Shown: positions 63,901-64,000 of the stretch, piece by piece | Layout: every line of letters starts with the position of its first letter | Position numbering within the stretch: the first letter of the stretch is position 1 | From: Symbiodinium natans | Taxonomy: Eukaryota; Sar; Dinophyceae; Suessiales; Symbiodiniaceae | Reading direction: 5' to 3' | Assembly: GCA_905221605.1 (NCBI GenBank) | Contig: CAJNDS010000126.1 | Location: 46,001 to 110,000, forward strand | Length of the DNA stretch: 64,000 nucleotides | Made by a program: the position numbers and the translations under genes | Notes under the pieces: generated by a model | Seen by the model: the letters and a program-made list of their open reading frames with translations, nothing else | Database searches by the model: none | What the model was told of the DNA's origin: nothing

Positions 63901-64000
63901 GGGTGGCAGTTGCCCTACTTCCGAGAAGCCTGAGGCCCTCGGAGGCTCCGGCAAGTAGCCCTAAACCCTAAACCCTAAACCCTAATGCATGGCTGCGCGG
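48641..64000 (+). CDS. Gene 2: split gene of unknown function (3' end beyond the window)
   Basis: About fifteen short exons on the + strand can be chained from an ATG at 48641 to near the window end, mostly with GC donors and AG|G acceptors. The predicted product is soluble, with an IQ-like motif (I-A-K-V-W-R-G-C-V-G-R; consensus IQxxxRGxxxR, with Ala for Gln) near the middle and an acidic, Lys-rich distal part. No catalytic domain was recognised. It begins about 290 bp after gene 1 on the same strand, as in dinoflagellate head-to-tail gene arrays. Linkage is firm for 57388-60734 and 63151-63640 and weaker elsewhere; more than one gene may be present. Confidence 0.45.
48737..49550 (+). repeat. 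Long TTTTAGGG 8-mer array
   Basis: About 800 bp of 8-mer TTTTAGGG with GGGG, TTTGGG, CTTT and TTTCAGGG variants, unlike the 7-mer elsewhere. Fills the first intron of gene 2. Confidence 0.92.
49561..49628 (+). CDS. Gene 2 exon 2
   Basis: Reads PTVNPMIGIYHGGSGACFEN plus IE in phase 1 after TTGAG|GG. A GC donor at 49608 would shorten it in the same phase. Unique island after an 800-bp TTTTAGGG array. Confidence 0.45.
49895..49930 (+). CDS. Gene 2 exon 3
   Basis: Reads GMNALPSFLLGQ, phase 0 on both sides, acceptor GTGCAG|GGC, donor CAG|GC. Confidence 0.48.
49931..50909. repeat. Gene 2 intron: two TTTAGGG arrays, palindrome, G runs
   Basis: TTTAGGG at 49955-50067 and 50217-50329, the palindromic element 50486-50670, and G-rich 50766-50880. 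Confidence 0.85.
50486..50670. mobile_element. ACTTATAAGT palindrome with internal TTTAGGG tract, copy 1
   Basis: Ends ACTTGGAGGTTCA and TGAACCTCCAAGT are exact inverted repeats. A short TTTAGGG tract (50541-50560) lies between two copies of GTAACTGTACTTA (50518-50530, 50561-50573). Confidence 0.82.
50910..50945 (+). CDS. Gene 2 exon 4
   Basis: Reads GTIAALIACDEV, phase 0, donor GTT|GC. The frame continues open to about 50982, so a longer exon (APGRSKTVGQF) is possible. Confidence 0.42.
51082..51147 (+). CDS. Gene 2 exon 5
   Basis: Reads GQEWWDEFDFEKLVVVEFGK plus PV. Strongly protein-like (W-W-D, acidic, then beta-type hydrophobics). Acceptor GACAG|GGA. Donor GTA|GC (phase 0) suits the 54115 exon; AA|GC at 51141 would suit the candidate at 52034. 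Confidence 0.55.
52034..52062 (+). CDS. Gene 2 possible alternative exon
   Basis: After GAACAG|G the frame reads WRPGRVGPR. It joins exon 5 only with its phase-2 donor and has no clean join to the next exon, so it is listed as doubtful. Confidence 0.2.
53279..53850. repeat. 21-bp minisatellite with an internal inversion
   Basis: About 26 units of TGACCTTGCCCAGTAAAAAA. At about 53684-53728 two units are in the opposite orientation (TTTTACTGGGCAAGGTCA), followed by a return to the first orientation at 53741. Produces long spurious ORFs on both strands. Confidence 0.93.
54115..54141 (+). CDS. Gene 2 micro-exon
   Basis: A 27-nt exon reading VVVRLLDFE between AGCAG|GTC and GAG|GC. Joins FGKPV-VVVRLLDFE and then the IQ-like exon. 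Confidence 0.48.
54142..57387. repeat. Gene 2 introns: degenerate repeats, G-rich run, TTTAGGG array
   Basis: CCCTAAA fragments 54400-54690 and 55140-55460; AAAAAGGG element 55227-55334; G-rich 55890-55980; CCCTAAA 56190-56320; GGATCC-family 56493-56642; TTTAGGG array 56805-56944. 54930-55140 is unique with a short ORF of no known type. The 55480-55550 island could hold an exon but its frame is undecided. Confidence 0.72.
54802..54860 (+). CDS. Gene 2 exon with IQ-like motif
   Basis: Reads AATKIAKVWRGCVGRREVF with a split Lys (AA|GC). Spacing matches the IQ calmodulin-binding consensus except Gln is Ala. The frame is open upstream to about 54693 (DGFIPDWQLCALAL) and downstream to TGA 54916-54918, so a longer exon is possible. 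Confidence 0.55.
57388..57428 (+). CDS. Gene 2 exon
   Basis: Reads SVAAGVLLQDMFL then one base at G|GC. Acceptor CACAG|G. Phase agrees with both neighbours (FK-SVAAG, FLG-PANF). Confidence 0.5.
57751..57809 (+). CDS. Gene 2 exon
   Basis: Reads PANFICQVFLEHEGGIMRS. Clear coding character; acceptor GCGAG|GC, donor TCG|GC. CCCTAAA array upstream, TTTAGGG array downstream. Confidence 0.62.
58052..58266. mobile_element. ACTTATAAGT palindrome with internal TTTAGGG tract, copy 2
   Basis: Same element as 50486-50670, with one more TTTAGGG unit at the identical position and the same GTAACTGTACTTA on both sides (58107-58119, 58157-58169). Confidence 0.82.
58662..58892 (+). CDS. Small Arg-rich ORF, hypothetical
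   Basis: Seventy-six codons of GC-rich, non-repeat sequence; the ATG lies in the end of a short repeat (58562-58675). Contains a C-A-A-C-L-E-K motif and many Arg. It does not join gene 2 in frame with a clear acceptor. Could be an extra exon, a mobile-element remnant or chance. Confidence 0.22.
   Translation: MDALNDPELLWLLRRKQCGRSRVVMGRRPCRRGAPKGDGVCAACLEKLASNQRRAACGTSQRTLRQKSERLKAWLD
59845..59873 (+). CDS. Gene 2 micro-exon
   Basis: A 29-nt exon reading GVARFQAMR with a split Gln (CA|GC). Joins MRS-GVARF and MRQ-IIVGLL. Confidence 0.55.
59874..61582. repeat. Gene 2 introns: TTTAGGG, CCCTAAA and TTTGGGG arrays
   Basis: TTTAGGG 59908-60050 and 60173-60253; CCCTAAA 60620-60720; mixed TTTAGGG/TTTGGGG 60815-61065; G run 61225-61244; TTTAGGG/TTTGGGG 61316-61380. 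Confidence 0.85.
60734..60788 (+). CDS. Gene 2 exon (3' edge uncertain)
   Basis: Reads IIVGLLERRQRLQQRRLD after AAGAG|G. Several CA|GC donors fall between 60763 and 60776; the end given is the last clearly protein-like codon. Coiled, basic C-terminal half. Confidence 0.55.
61583..61631 (+). CDS. Gene 2 exon
   Basis: Reads FQDLSNDVEKDVHSKQ from a GAG|C acceptor in phase 2; TTTCAG|GAC at 61590 is the alternative. Donor CAA|GC. If unspliced the frame stops at TGA 61656-61658, which would make this a terminal exon. Confidence 0.48.
61731..61828. mobile_element. GGGATGTTCCCC-family palindrome
   Basis: TTGGGATGTTCACCCCTATA at left and TTGAACATCCCAA at right with ACTAACAGTCC arms. Confidence 0.72.
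63151..63176 (+). CDS. Gene 2 micro-exon
   Basis: A 26-nt exon reading EGDKDSGS with a split Lys (AA|GC). The acceptor TATGAG|GAG directly follows a CCCTAAA array. Confidence 0.45.
63373..63473. mobile_element. GGGATGTTCCCC-family palindrome
   Basis: Best-preserved copy: TTGGGATGTTCTCCCTTATA ... TATAAGGGGGAACATCCCAA. Sits next to a G run and a CCCTAAA array. Confidence 0.75.
63597..63640 (+). CDS. Gene 2 last exon seen
   Basis: Reads TTSNKDIGDMNEIK; the frame continues as SINEIAEIR, so a GC donor at 63655 is an alternative. Acceptor TTCAG|G. Acidic helix-type sequence. Confidence 0.55.

Larger units (their letters stand above)
61632..64000. repeat. Gene 2 introns to window end
   Basis: GGGATGTTCCCC-family palindromes at 61731-61828 and 63373-63473; CCCTAAA 62428-62495, 63105-63146, 63486-63590, 63705-63795 and 63958-63985; TTTAGGGGG 9-mer array 62580-62790; TTTAGGG 63208-63305. 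62275-62335 is a possible exon island (RLSQILNLCDEFAPPL) without a clear acceptor. Confidence 0.82.

Overview
The window looks like nuclear DNA of a dinoflagellate. The evidence is: hundreds of interstitial TTTAGGG/CCCTAAA units of the telomere type used by dinoflagellates and other alveolates (and by plants); very short GC-rich exons scattered through repeat-filled introns; introns that can almost all be read as starting with GC rather than GT and ending AG|G; genes on one strand; and protein pieces resembling dinoflagellate ion channels. No bacterial gene organisation, rRNA, tRNA or CRISPR array was seen. Species cannot be named from the sequence.

Gene 1 (+ strand, about 1.3-48.35 kb, 5' end not found) was rebuilt by joining 37 micro-exons (23-106 nt) whose phases agree throughout: 1,969 coding nt, or 656 codons plus a stop, in about 47 kb (roughly 4% coding). 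Exons from 8.35 to 32.9 kb encode a single six-helix voltage-gated cation channel: S1, S2, S3, an S4 with five basic residues at every third position, S5, pore helix and S6, then two EF-hand-like motifs. Exons from 37.9 to 48.35 kb continue in frame to a TAA stop. They could be the channel's C-terminal tail or a separate gene.

Gene 2 (+ strand) starts about 290 bp after that stop, at an ATG at 48641, and runs off the window. About 15 small exons can be linked, with lower confidence. The product is not recognised; one exon carries an IQ-like motif.

The rest is repeats: telomere-like arrays and variants (TTTTAGGG, TTTAGGGG, TTTGGGG, CCCCTAAA), several short palindromic MITE-like families, a decayed transposon-like block with a 777-codon ORF (9.7-13.7 kb), a frameshifted retroelement gag-like fragment (34.5-35.1 kb), a 21-bp minisatellite (53.3-53.8 kb) and simple repeats.

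The most striking pattern is that many telomere-like tracts sit between two copies of the same 13-42 bp of local sequence, as if each tract had been inserted or repaired in with a target duplication. Two dispersed copies of one palindromic element carry a tract at the identical position, and another element exists with and without a tract. Many introns also have TTTAGGG near the donor and CCCTAAA near the acceptor, so their ends could pair. Together these suggest a telomere-repeat-based way of making or enlarging introns. Exon ends were chosen using reading frame and splice pattern, so they are models to test against transcripts.
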